This document shows positions 39,379-47,481 of a stretch of DNA of 57,742 bases, one piece after another. Position numbers and translations under genes: made by a program. The DNA is from a virus, in the IMG/VR virus record IMGVR_UViG_3300042484_002226, positions 1 through 57,742 of that record. One strand, 5' to 3'. The number at the start of each line of letters is the position of its first letter. Position 1 is the first letter of the stretch. The notes beneath the pieces were generated by a model. That model was not told where the DNA came from, did no database searches, and saw only the letters and a list, made by a program, of their open reading frames with translations.

Positions 39379-41302
39379 AGGCGGGAACGTATTCAAAGGT
39401 GCCGATGGTACGATTTTAACACAGCGTATCAACCAGGCCGATGTCATGCCTACAGTGAAGTGGCTGGAACAGATCACCGGTGTTGATTTTACACAAGACA
39501 AAGCTGCAGACGGCAAGCCAGCCAAGTGGTTGGGCAGTACCGGGCGCAAGGCCACCTCGGGTGACCTGGACCTGTTGGTGCACGATGCTGACATTAGCAA
39601 AGAGCAGCTGGCCGCCAAGCTACAAGCATGGTGTGTGGCACAGCGTGTAGATCCTAAACAGTACATCAAGAAGACTGGCATCTCGGTGCATTTTTTCACA
39701 GCAATCGACGGCGACCCCAGTCATGGATTTGTACAAACAGACTTTATGTTTACTGCAAACCCATCATGGACTGTGTTCTTCTTGAGCAGTGATCCTACGT
39801 CGGCATACAAGGGCATGAGTCGTAACATCTTGTTGAGTTCTGTGGCCAAGGCCATGGGATACAGAATCAACTCCAACATTGGTCTAGTAGATCGCACCAC
39901 TAACCAATTGGTTCCCGGGGGAGACAATCCTGAAACTGTTGCCAAAATCCTGCTGACCCCGCAAGCCACTACAGAAGACATGTACAGTGTAGAGCGTATT
40001 GTTGCTGCACTCAAGAATGATCCCAAGAAGGATGCCAAGTTATCGGACTTCCGTGAGTTCATGCTCAAGTCTGGCACTCCGCTAGATGAGAATGTCAACT
40101 ACACAGATGTGGACTGGATGGCACGACTACGTGACAGGATCATGGTTCAGGGCATGCAGCCCTTGATTGAATCCTCGCTCAAAGAAGCCGAGGAAGCAGG
40201 CATTGGCGGCAAGGCCAAGGGTATTGAGCACTTGGAAGATTATGTGTTTCGTTTCGGGACACCGGGTATTCAACGCGCCCTGGACATTGTTAACGCAGCG
40301 GCTGCATCGCCTGGCAAAACTACCACAGTCAAGTGGGACGGCAAACCGGCTGTTATATTTGGTCGCAAGCCTGCCACAGGCGAGTTTGTACTCACAGACG
40401 GATCCGGGTTCGAAGCAAAGGGATACGATGGTTTGGCCACAAGTCCTAAAATGATGGCACAGATCCAGAACATGCGCAAGGGAGACCGCGAAGTGCTGAT
40501 CAGCATCTATGCCGGGCTGTTTCCTGCGCTCGAAGCTGCCCTTCCGGACAACTTCCGTGGCTATGTCAAGGGAGACTTGCTGTACTATCCACAAAACCCC
40601 TGGAAAGAAGAAGCCGGCAACTATGTATTCACACCCAACACTGTAACATACCGCATTCCGGCAAATAGTGCGCTGGGACAAAAGATCAAGCAAAGTCAAA
40701 CAGGCGTTGCTATGCACACACGGTACGATGATGTGGGTGCACCCCGCCAGCCACTAGGGGATATTAAATTCAAACCTGTGCAGGGATTGCTGCTAGTTGA
40801 CCCCAGCACAAGCGTCCCCCAACAAATTACCCCAGATGCACAATCAGCAGCCGCATTACAGCAAATTATCAAAACACAAGGGGCAAACATCACAGCCTTG
40901 TTCAATCCCGATGATTTAAGAGCAAGCAAGATCACTGACCTTGCTCGGTTATGCGTGGACTTTGTTAACACCAAGGTGGGACAAACTTTGCCTGATGCTC
41001 GGACACTAGTAGCCGACTTTGGCAAGTGGCTGCAAAGTAAAGTGTCTCCGCAGAAGTTCAGTAACATTGTGACTTACCTTAAGAGCAAGCCGGGTAACTT
41101 GTCGGGCATGGCCGCCGCTTTCCAAGCATTCTTGCTGCTGCACAACATCAAAGAGAATATCCGTGCACAGTTAGATGCACAACACCCCGGACAAGAGGGA
41201 TGGGTCATGGCTACACCTTCCGGCTATGCCAAGGCAGTGGGTCGCTTTACCCCAGATGCGTTTGCTGCGAAGAATCGTGAACAGAATAATCCAACTGCAT
41301 GA
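39368..41302 (+). CDS. Pol-beta-type nucleotidyltransferase fused to KxDG ligase-like domain
   Basis: A 644-aa protein, DUF6267-like in my judgement. N-terminal domain: 'WLGSTGRKATSGDLDLLV' (54-71) is the hG[GS]x8DhDh signature of minimal nucleotidyltransferases (D66, D68), with a third Asp in 'FVQTDFMF' (D125). C-terminal: 'TTVKWDGKPAVIFGRK' (319-334) is a KxDG motif (K322) like the AMP-binding lysine of DNA/RNA ligases, with 'GYVKGDLLYY' and 'GDIKFKPVQGLLLV' as possible motifs III-V. This suggests end-healing plus ligation of nucleic acid, perhaps tRNA repair. Confidence 0.65.
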   Translation: MLTEGGNVFKGADGTILTQRINQADVMPTVKWLEQITGVDFTQDKAADGKPAKWLGSTGRKATSGDLDLLVHDADISKEQLAAKLQAWCVAQRVDPKQYIKKTGISVHFFTAIDGDPSHGFVQTDFMFTANPSWTVFFLSSDPTSAYKGMSRNILLSSVAKAMGYRINSNIGLVDRTTNQLVPGGDNPETVAKILLTPQATTEDMYSVERIVAALKNDPKKDAKLSDFREFMLKSGTPLDENVNYTDVDWMARLRDRIMVQGMQPLIESSLKEAEEAGIGGKAKGIEHLEDYVFRFGTPGIQRALDIVNAAAASPGKTTTVKWDGKPAVIFGRKPATGEFVLTDGSGFEAKGYDGLATSPKMMAQIQNMRKGDREVLISIYAGLFPALEAALPDNFRGYVKGDLLYYPQNPWKEEAGNYVFTPNTVTYRIPANSALGQKIKQSQTGVAMHTRYDDVGAPRQPLGDIKFKPVQGLLLVDPSTSVPQQITPDAQSAAALQQIIKTQGANITALFNPDDLRASKITDLARLCVDFVNTKVGQTLPDARTLVADFGKWLQSKVSPQKFSNIVTYLKSKPGNLSGMAAAFQAFLLLHNIKENIRAQLDAQHPGQEGWVMATPSGYAKAVGRFTPDAFAAKNREQNNPTA

Positions 41303-41323
41303 TCGCCGTTTTTTATCATCTTG

Positions 41324-41331
41324 TATAAATA
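41324..41331 (+). promoter_or_regulatory. Late promoter TATAAATA for gene 41371
   Basis: An exact TATAAATA. +1 near 41337, leader about 34 bases with AGGAG before the ATG. This is the classic arrangement with a ribosome binding site, unlike the leaderless sites elsewhere. Confidence 0.85.
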
Positions 41332-41370
41332 AAGTTAGGGATTCGATTCCCATAAATTAGGAGATTTAAA

Positions 41371-41832
41371 ATGGCATTTTTCCCCCCAGCAAATGGTGAC
41401 TCACAACCGGTATTCGCGTTAGACATCAACAATGGCGCACAAACAGGTGATATTAGTTCAGCTGCATTGGTGCAGATGGCAGGCCCCAAGCTTGAGTTCT
41501 TCAAGATTATTGTTCAAGATGGATCACAATCAAACATCGACCTAACTAACGAGTTAGGTAATGTCACAGCCGGTGTGTTTACACCAGGGCTTGTTAACCA
41601 AATCAATCAGTGCATTCAGTTGAAGACCACGATTGCTATGTATCAAGTCGAAGCAACATCTGCGGGCCAGATCAGCATTGCTGTGTACCCGCAAGCTGCT
41701 TGGACCGCTGCTGATTTACAAGTTGCTCTTCGCGCCCTGGGCAACGTTCAGATCACAGCCAGCAATGGTACAGTGACTGGTGTTGACGTGGCTGGTACAG
41801 ACGTTACTAACGTTGGCTTCAAGATAGCTTAA
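41371..41832 (+). CDS. Late virion protein, probably highly expressed, 153 aa
   Basis: The gene has a perfect late promoter, an AGGAG ribosome binding site and a terminator directly after its stop, so it forms its own transcription unit. The protein is beta-rich with small residues: 'FALDINNGAQTGDISSAALVQM', 'LEFFKIIVQDGSQSNIDL', 'AMYQVEATSAGQISIAVYPQAAW'. No cysteine-rich or catalytic motifs. A decoration or tail component made in large amounts is the likeliest role, but this is inference from expression signals. Confidence 0.7.
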   Translation: MAFFPPANGDSQPVFALDINNGAQTGDISSAALVQMAGPKLEFFKIIVQDGSQSNIDLTNELGNVTAGVFTPGLVNQINQCIQLKTTIAMYQVEATSAGQISIAVYPQAAWTAADLQVALRALGNVQITASNGTVTGVDVAGTDVTNVGFKIA

Positions 41833-41852
41833 TAGTTTTTGTGTTATCACAG

Positions 41853-41878
41853 ACCCCGGTTATTATCCGGGGTTTTTT
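41853..41878 (+). terminator. Rho-independent terminator
   Basis: ACCCCGG-TTATTAT-CCGGGGT (41853-41873) followed by TTTTT. Perfect 7-bp GC-rich stem. Confidence 0.9.
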
Positions 41879-41884
41879 CTTGGC

Positions 41885-41892
41885 CTTAAATA
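41885..41892 (+). promoter_or_regulatory. Late-type promoter CTTAAATA, near-leaderless
   Basis: CTTAAATA then CCCCGGT and the ATG at 41900; predicted +1 is near 41898, leaving a two-base leader. Confidence 0.5.
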
Positions 41893-41899
41893 CCCCGGT

Positions 41900-42313
41900 A
41901 TGCGTATACGTTGCCGTGCCTTTTTTGATATCACCCGGACTGAAGTTAAACACAACTTCCACAAAAACAGAATCCCGTTCACTGATGCAACCGGCCGGCT
42001 GATTGAAGATGTAGCCGGCTGGCACCGTGCTAGGAATCAGCAACGCAATTGGGAAACTGTAAACCAGGTTATATCGTTGCGTACACTGCCAGAGGAAATT
42101 GTTCCCTCTAAGTGCATTGAACAAGACGGGCAACGTGCCTGGCAGTTTGACTTTGTTGTGAACAACCCTGCGTCAATCGAGCTTGACGGGAACCCTGTGG
42201 GTGTTTTTGAATCAGACTCTAGAGATGTGCCCATGCTAGTTGGACTTGATGAAACACACCAGTTAGCCGACCGCTTGCTGCCCGGCGTCAACATTATGTT
42301 TGAAGTTATTTAA
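41900..42313 (+). CDS. Late protein of unknown function, 137 aa
   Basis: A 137-aa alpha/beta protein with a basic N-terminus ('MRIRCRAFFDITRTEVKHNFHKNRIPF') and an acidic C-terminal half. I do not recognise it. It follows the terminator by about 20 bases and has its own late-type promoter with no ribosome binding site before the ATG. Confidence 0.6.
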   Translation: MRIRCRAFFDITRTEVKHNFHKNRIPFTDATGRLIEDVAGWHRARNQQRNWETVNQVISLRTLPEEIVPSKCIEQDGQRAWQFDFVVNNPASIELDGNPVGVFESDSRDVPMLVGLDETHQLADRLLPGVNIMFEVI

Positions 42314-42321
42314 GCTAAATA
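42314..42321 (+). promoter_or_regulatory. Late-type promoter GCTAAATA for gene 42347
   Basis: GCTAAATA directly follows the TAA stop of the preceding gene. +1 near 42327, leader of about 20 bases with AAAGG before the ATG at 42347. Confidence 0.5.
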
Positions 42322-42346
42322 TTGTCACTATAACAAAGGCAGCGCA

Positions 42347-42607
42347 ATGGACTCCAAAGATATCGAAAAGAAAAATCTCGAAGCACATGTTGAATTATGC
42401 GCTGTGCGTTATAAATTCATAGAAGAAAAATTAGATGCAGTAGACGACCAATTAGTCAAGTTGGCTACTGCAATCGGCGATGTTAAAACAATGATGCAGC
42501 ACATGACAGAAAAGCGTAATACTCAACTTATCAGTTGGGGCCTGGGGATCATGGCTGTAAAGGTCTCAATCATTGGATATTTGTTGGCTACTTACGTTAT
42601 TAAATGA
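42347..42607 (+). CDS. Small membrane-anchored coiled-coil protein, 86 aa
   Basis: Residues 5-55 are a polar helix with heptads ('FIEEKLDAVDDQLVKLATAIGDVKTMMQHM'), and residues 62-84 ('LISWGLGIMAVKVSIIGYLL') are a single transmembrane segment. This resembles XhlA-type holin partners, but single-span coiled-coil proteins have other roles too. Late-type promoter upstream. Overlaps the next gene by 4 bases. Confidence 0.6.
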   Translation: MDSKDIEKKNLEAHVELCAVRYKFIEEKLDAVDDQLVKLATAIGDVKTMMQHMTEKRNTQLISWGLGIMAVKVSIIGYLLATYVIK

Positions 42608-43104
42608 AACCACAAGTACTTGAAAGATTGAAACGTATTGTTGAGCCCGACTTATCGGAACTGGAAAAGAATTTAATTTTTCCCGAGTCTGATGGATATC
42701 GAGTTTTTAAGCAGTATTTTATGACTCCCGAAGAAGGGGCTATTAAAGTATTTAAAAATGAAAGTGCACAGGCTGTATTCTCCAGTGTTAAGACTGCGCT
42801 GAGCTGGTGTGTATCTGACAAGTACAGCCAACGCAGATTGCGGGACGAGATTGAACGCTTGGATGCCAAGAAGATGCTGCTGCAGGCAGATCTTGCAGTG
42901 CGGTCAGCATCGCTGGGTAAAGGCACAAAACGAGAGCTGCGTGCCATAGCCGAAGACAAGATAAATGAAAGAAAATATCGTTTAAAACGATTAGACCTTC
43001 AATTAGCCAAATGTATTAATTTGGCTAAATATTGGCAATTAAGAGGATTTAACAATGAAACTTCACGAACTGGGCAGCAGCCGTCCCACCGAACAAGTCG
43101 CTAA
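42604..43104 (+). CDS. Late protein of unknown function, 166 aa, with basic helical middle
   Basis: A 166-aa protein; residues 70-140 are a strongly charged helical stretch ('RRLRDEIERLDAKKMLLQADLA') rich in Arg/Lys/Glu. Its C-terminal 17 codons overlap the start of gene 43055 in another frame, and the late promoter for that gene lies inside it. No family recognised. Starts at ATGA overlap. Confidence 0.55.
   Translation: MKPQVLERLKRIVEPDLSELEKNLIFPESDGYRVFKQYFMTPEEGAIKVFKNESAQAVFSSVKTALSWCVSDKYSQRRLRDEIERLDAKKMLLQADLAVRSASLGKGTKRELRAIAEDKINERKYRLKRLDLQLAKCINLAKYWQLRGFNNETSRTGQQPSHRTSR
43024..43031 (+). promoter_or_regulatory. Late-type promoter GCTAAATA for gene 43055
   Basis: GCTAAATATTGG within the end of the preceding gene; +1 near 43037, followed by AAGAGG and the ATG at 43055. 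Confidence 0.5.
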
Positions 43105-44278
43105 GGTATTCGAAAGTATACTAGGGGACCGCGTTGATTTCTCCGGCATCAACCGTGCAAAAGCACGTCGTATGCTTGATAAAGTTCAGGCCTTGGTGCG
43201 CGAACACAAAAACAGTCCCAGCCGCCATTACAGCGAACGTAATCCGGACTACATGCGTTTGGTCATGATGGGTCAGGCATTGACTAGCGTCATTACAGAA
43301 GGCAAAGTCAAAGAACTTATGGCTGATATTGCAGATAGCAAAATGTCAGCTGCTGACTTCCTGGCCAAGTACAAGAAGACCAAGGCCGAGGCCAAGAAAG
43401 AGATTTCTGGCAAGAAGGAAGAAGTCAAAGAAGCCGCCGACGTTACTGACTTTAATCCAAAAAGCCAAGGCGGATCAAGAAAAGAGCTGCTGGCAAAGTA
43501 TGCCAAGTCCGGAAGTGCAAAGCATGCTGAGGCTGCTCGTCGTGCCGGCGCTACACAGGCTGAATTGAAAAGTGCTAAATCTAAAGCATTAGGCGAAGCT
43601 ATCATTCCTGGCTCAACCGCAGTCCCTGGCACCGCTCCCGGAACACCACAAACACCCCAGCAAGCTGATGCTGCCAAAAAAGCACAAGCTGCACAATCAG
43701 CTCAAGCAATAGCAGCAACCAAAGATCCTAAACTAAAGATGGCACTAGGCAAGGCTGCTAAGGGACAAAATCTCAACCCCGACGAACAAAAGCAAGTGGC
43801 AGGTGCTGCTCTTATGAAGACAGAAGCCCGTTTACGTCGTCGTCTGCGGGAAGAAAACGAGCTGCAAAAGAGCCAAACAATCCTGGCCATGCAAGACATG
43901 GTTGATCGTATTCAGAAAATGACCGAAGATGTTTCTGAAATGCAATTCAAGGACTTGCCGGCTATTGTTCAGACGCTCAAGAACGAAGGCAACCAAGACC
44001 AAGCTACTCAGCTGCAAACCAGCACTTCTGCTGCGCTGACCCAACTGCTGCAATCGCTGCAAGAAGGTAAGACACAGATGGAACAGTCCCAGGGTATCTT
44101 GACTGGACAAGCTTCACAGATCCCAGGCATGGATGCAGGCGCAGCCCCGGGCGCCCTGCCTTCCCCTGATGAGCTAGACGGTGCTGATGGTATGGGCGGT
44201 GCGCCTGAATTACCACTCATGCCAGACGATGACGAAGACGAACTGCCAGCAGTCAAGCTGGGCCGTGAGCGTCGATAA
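43055..44278 (+). CDS. Late virion-associated or scaffold-like protein, 407 aa
   Basis: The ATG at 43055 has AAGAGG 8 bases upstream. Residues 1-130 contain 'HELGSSRPTEQVAKVFESILGDRVDFSGINRAKARRML', a helical N-terminus I believe is shared with T4-like marine phage virion proteins. Residues 130-330 are Ala/Lys/Gln-rich and helical, like a scaffold or internal head protein; the C-terminus is Gly/Pro/Asp-rich and acidic before a basic end (KLGRERR). The low-complexity middle is typical of prohead core or assembly proteins. Inference only. Confidence 0.6.
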   Translation: MKLHELGSSRPTEQVAKVFESILGDRVDFSGINRAKARRMLDKVQALVREHKNSPSRHYSERNPDYMRLVMMGQALTSVITEGKVKELMADIADSKMSAADFLAKYKKTKAEAKKEISGKKEEVKEAADVTDFNPKSQGGSRKELLAKYAKSGSAKHAEAARRAGATQAELKSAKSKALGEAIIPGSTAVPGTAPGTPQTPQQADAAKKAQAAQSAQAIAATKDPKLKMALGKAAKGQNLNPDEQKQVAGAALMKTEARLRRRLREENELQKSQTILAMQDMVDRIQKMTEDVSEMQFKDLPAIVQTLKNEGNQDQATQLQTSTSAALTQLLQSLQEGKTQMEQSQGILTGQASQIPGMDAGAAPGALPSPDELDGADGMGGAPELPLMPDDDEDELPAVKLGRERR

Positions 44279-44619
44279 TGTTCTTATTTGAACTTGGTGA
44301 GTTTGATCCCGACACAGCAAAGCTGGCAGCACTAAGCCAGTTTTTGTTGGGTCGCGCCGACGATACCGATGCTAAAAAAACAATTTCAGTCAAGAGCTTT
44401 TTGCAATTGGCTGCAAATCAAGGCATTAGTCTAACTCAACAACGTTTGCAGGAACTATCCCAACAACCTCCCTTGAGCAACATAATTGCCGCAGTCGAAG
44501 ACGACACTGGCAATGTGGTATTCAAGGGCGGCGATACTGAAAAGCCAGAAATGACTGTGGACAAAGCACAGGACACTGTCGATCGACTAGCCAAACGCGC
44601 TGCATCTCGCAGCATGTAA
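44278..44619 (+). CDS. Small late protein, 113 aa
   Basis: Starts one base into the previous stop (TAATG). 'FLFELGEFDPDTAKLAALSQFLL' is followed by 'TISVKSFLQLAANQGISLTQQRL', then an acidic segment and a helical C-terminus. No family named. It ends about 25 bases before a strong terminator. Confidence 0.6.
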   Translation: MFLFELGEFDPDTAKLAALSQFLLGRADDTDAKKTISVKSFLQLAANQGISLTQQRLQELSQQPPLSNIIAAVEDDTGNVVFKGGDTEKPEMTVDKAQDTVDRLAKRAASRSM

Positions 44620-44643
44620 CCAAACTTACTTGTTTTTTATCTC

Positions 44644-44676
44644 AAGTTCTAGTAAACTCCTTACTAGAACTTTTTT
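44644..44676 (+). terminator. Rho-independent terminator with a 12-bp perfect stem
   Basis: AAGTTCTAGTAA and TTACTAGAACTT pair over 12 bp (44644-44655, 44661-44672) around ACTCC, followed by TTTT. It ends the late block 42347-44619. The start codon of the radical SAM gene is only 5 bases beyond. Confidence 0.85.
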
Positions 44677-44681
44677 AACCT

Positions 44682-45581
44682 ATGACACGACTTTTACTTA
44701 GTAGGCTCGAATTCTACATCACCAACGTATGCAACTTGACCTGCAGCGGATGTAATCGGTACAACAATTATAACTTCAAAGGCGCACAGAACTGGAATGA
44801 TTATAGCGAGAATCTAGCCAAATGGGCAGAGAAAATTGAAATCAATCATCCGGTAATTTTAGGTGGCGAACCCTTGCTTAATGCAACTATTAATCAATGG
44901 GTTGTAGGACTTCGTAAGCTATGGCCTAGACTAGGTGCAGTACAGATACAAAGCAATGGTACACGTATTGATCAAGTGGCCGGGCTGTACGATGCACTTG
45001 ATAACGGTAATAATGGCTGGATTGGAGTCAGTGCACATAGTCCAGATGATCTTGAAGAACTATCTCGACGGATCAGACGATTCCTTCGAGGTACTATAAC
45101 TGAAACCGCTGATCCTAACCATATCACTGGGTCTAAATATCAATTTGCCGACAGTAACGGTACAAAAGTCAATATATGGATGAATGACCACTTTGTACAG
45201 AGCAATATCATTGAGCAGCCTAATGGAAGATTTGGATTATACAATAGTGATCCCGATGCAGCTCATGCCAACTGCACATTTGTTAAATTTAAAAATTATC
45301 ATTGGATACGTGGAAAAATTTATAAGTGCGGCCCTGCTGCGTTGATGCCTGAATTTGATCGACAACACAATTTTGATATCAGTGACGAGGATCGAATTTT
45401 GTTAAATAGCTATGATGCATTAAGTGTTGATGAGTTCGATCAGCGAGGCGAAGAATTTTTTCGAACAATTGACAATGTCATCCCCCAGTGCAAATTTTGT
45501 CCAGAGCAGTTTACATACGATCCCATAAAATTTTCCGATCGAAAGAAAGATTGGAAACTAGTAGTTAACAAGGAACAGTAA
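44682..45581 (+). CDS. Radical SAM protein 1
   Basis: A 299-aa radical SAM enzyme: CNLTCSGC (C17, C21, C24) binds the 4Fe-4S cluster, 'ILGGEPLLNATIN' is the GGE motif that holds SAM, and 'IQSNGTRI' is a core strand. A C-terminal cysteine set (the 'KCGPAAL' region and 'CKFCPEQ' near residue 270) resembles a SPASM/twitch auxiliary-cluster site. The reaction is unknown. It opens the Fe-S block that includes iscU and an A-type carrier. Confidence 0.85.
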   Translation: MTRLLLSRLEFYITNVCNLTCSGCNRYNNYNFKGAQNWNDYSENLAKWAEKIEINHPVILGGEPLLNATINQWVVGLRKLWPRLGAVQIQSNGTRIDQVAGLYDALDNGNNGWIGVSAHSPDDLEELSRRIRRFLRGTITETADPNHITGSKYQFADSNGTKVNIWMNDHFVQSNIIEQPNGRFGLYNSDPDAAHANCTFVKFKNYHWIRGKIYKCGPAALMPEFDRQHNFDISDEDRILLNSYDALSVDEFDQRGEEFFRTIDNVIPQCKFCPEQFTYDPIKFSDRKKDWKLVVNKEQ

Positions 45582-45582
45582 C

Positions 45583-45939
45583 ATGAAACAAGGTAAAGTG
45601 TGGGGACAAACAGAATTGCTAGAAGCCAACGGTGTTTTAGAATTTCATCGCATTGAAGCCAAAGCCGGCGGAGTGTGTAGCAAGCACAAACATAAATTTA
45701 AATGGAATGGATTCTTTGTTGAATCTGGAAAAATGATAATTCGTGTTTGGAAAAACAATTACGATTTAGTCGATGAAACTATTTTAGAAGCAGGTCAATA
45801 TACCAAAGTTGCACCGGGAGAATATCATCAATTTGAAGCTGTCACAGACTGTGTTGCATTTGAATTGTATTGGGCAGAATTTGATCACGATGATATCGCA
45901 AGAGAAACTGTGGGGTTCAATAAACATGGGACAACTTAA
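45583..45939 (+). CDS. Cupin-fold protein, 118 aa
   Basis: A compact beta-barrel: 'GVCSKHKHKFKWNGFFVESGKMIIRVW' carries the first cupin motif (His-x-His, with Lys/Trp), and 'TKVAPGEYHQFEAVTDCVAFELYW' the second (Pro-Gly, His). The metal ligands appear conserved, so it may be a metal-dependent isomerase or a sugar-binding regulator. It sits 1 base after radical SAM 1 and might act on the same substrate. Confidence 0.75.
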   Translation: MKQGKVWGQTELLEANGVLEFHRIEAKAGGVCSKHKHKFKWNGFFVESGKMIIRVWKNNYDLVDETILEAGQYTKVAPGEYHQFEAVTDCVAFELYWAEFDHDDIARETVGFNKHGTT

Positions 45940-45999
45940 TAGTGTATTTTTATTGGTCTGCGCACTCCCTACAGCAGATTCATCGGAGGGTCAGATATC

Positions 46000-46050
46000 A
46001 TGACAGAAATTTACGAGCCTGGCGAATTACAACAATTATTAAAGGATTAA
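46000..46050 (+). CDS. Possible 16-aa leader peptide before iscU
   Basis: ATG-to-TAA frame 'MTEIYEPGELQQLLKD', preceded by GGAGGG at spacing 9 and ending one base before the iscU ATG. A 25-codon frame from 45926 ends at 46003 and overlaps it by ATGA. These could be a translational coupling device or a remnant; no evidence of expression. Confidence 0.2.
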   Translation: MTEIYEPGELQQLLKD

Positions 46051-46051
46051 C

Positions 46052-46459
46052 ATGGCATATTCATCCCAAGTGATTGATCACTACGAAAATCCACGTAACG
46101 TGGGTAGCTTTGCCAAGGACGACGAGGATGTCGGCACCGGCATGGTCGGAGCCCCGGCTTGTGGCGATGTGATGAAATTACAAATCAAAGTCAACCCCGT
46201 AACAGGACTAATCGAAGATGCGAAATTTAAAACGTATGGCTGCGGGTCGGCGATTGCAAGCAGTTCTCTTGTTACAGAATGGATCAAGGGTAAAACGCTT
46301 GCCGAGGCAGGTAGCATTAAGAATACACAGATTGCAGAAGAACTCGCACTCCCTCCGGTTAAAATACATTGTAGCATTTTGGCCGAGGATGCCATTAAAG
46401 CGGCAGTAGCAGATTACCGTAAACGACATGACCAGACGGTTACATCTACTAGCTCATGA
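46052..46459 (+). CDS. iscU: IscU-like Fe-S cluster scaffold
   Basis: A 135-aa protein with the IscU hallmarks in order: 'GAPACGDVMKLQIKV' (C37, D39), 'FKTYGCGSAIASSSL' (C64), and 'LPPVKIHCSILAEDAIKAA' (LPPVK 100-104, C107). The three cysteines and Asp hold the nascent 2Fe-2S cluster; LPPVK is the site bound by the host HscA chaperone, so the phage protein is built to use the host ISC pathway. No iscS, hscA or hscB is nearby. Overlaps the next gene by 4 bases (ATGA). Confidence 0.93.
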   Translation: MAYSSQVIDHYENPRNVGSFAKDDEDVGTGMVGAPACGDVMKLQIKVNPVTGLIEDAKFKTYGCGSAIASSSLVTEWIKGKTLAEAGSIKNTQIAEELALPPVKIHCSILAEDAIKAAVADYRKRHDQTVTSTSS

Positions 46460-47481
46460 CACCATCAGACATTCAGATTCTTCAATTTGAACCTACTAGT
46501 TTTTGCAATGCCAGTTGCCCGCACTGCGGAAGATTTGATGAAGAAGGTAATCTACATCCCGATCTTACATTATCACATTTAGATACCGATCAAATTATAA
46601 AAAATTTACAATTGTTAACATTGACATCCTTGTCTTATGTAATATTTGAAGGAGACAAAGGTGATCCGGTTATGCATCCAGGGATCGAAAAGTTTGTCAA
46701 ATGCTTTTATGATTTGCCATCTCGCCCCATCATTGAGTTAACAACAAATGGCAGCATTCGAGATACTAAGTGGTGGAAAAAATTAGGACAAACTTATCCA
46801 AATTTAAAAGTAATTTTTAGTCTTGATGGATTAGCCGACACCAATCATCTGTATAGGGTAGGTGTAAATTATAGTAAAGCTATGAATAACGCTATTGCTT
46901 TCATTGAAGGCGGCGGGCATGCTATCTGGAAATGTTTGATATTTAAACACAACGAACATCAACTCGATGAGATTAAATCATTGTCGAAAACTTTAGGATT
47001 TGCTGAATTACGTTATGGGCCAGGGGATCGAAATAGATTTAACGGAGTAAGTAAGTGGCCAGTTAGAGTAAACGGGACAGTAAATCACTATATAGAACCT
47101 GCTTCCCCGGGTATTGAAGAAATGTGTCATATTCACTACAAAGAATATGCTTTTTCCAAATCTGATAGTCAACCAGGCAACAAGATTTGTCCTAATTTAA
47201 GCGTCGGGCGAATATATATTAACCACCAAGGCTATGTAGTTCCTTGCTGTATGATGCATTTTGATACCGAACTAAATTATTTTGGGAAGGATCATATGGT
47301 ACAGTTAACTGAAGGGTTAGACAACCAATCACTGCTAATTAACACCCTGTCGACTGTGTTAAATAATAAATTCTTTAATAATAATTTAGTCGATTCCCTA
47401 CTAGGGCCCGAAGAACAATGGCATTTTAATTGTCAAAGATCTTGTAAACAACTTATTATTAAGAATAAAAATAAACTATGA
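46456..47481 (+). CDS. Radical SAM/SPASM protein 2
   Basis: A 341-aa protein: CNASCPHC (C17, C21, C24), 'VIFEGDKGDPVMHPG' in the place of GGEP, 'IELTTNGSI' and 'VIFSLDGLAD' core strands, then a SPASM-like C-terminus with 'CPNLSVGRIYINHQGYVVPCCMMHFD'. SPASM proteins often modify peptides or sugars. It lies between iscU and the A-type carrier with ATGA overlaps at both ends, so the three are made together. AT-rich compared with iscU. Confidence 0.85.
   Translation: MTPSDIQILQFEPTSFCNASCPHCGRFDEEGNLHPDLTLSHLDTDQIIKNLQLLTLTSLSYVIFEGDKGDPVMHPGIEKFVKCFYDLPSRPIIELTTNGSIRDTKWWKKLGQTYPNLKVIFSLDGLADTNHLYRVGVNYSKAMNNAIAFIEGGGHAIWKCLIFKHNEHQLDEIKSLSKTLGFAELRYGPGDRNRFNGVSKWPVRVNGTVNHYIEPASPGIEEMCHIHYKEYAFSKSDSQPGNKICPNLSVGRIYINHQGYVVPCCMMHFDTELNYFGKDHMVQLTEGLDNQSLLINTLSTVLNNKFFNNNLVDSLLGPEEQWHFNCQRSCKQLIIKNKNKL

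Noticed and set aside
40127-40717. 196-codon antisense frame opposite the nucleotidyltransferase fusion
   Set aside because: It is nested in a gene with conserved motifs on the plus strand and has no start signals.
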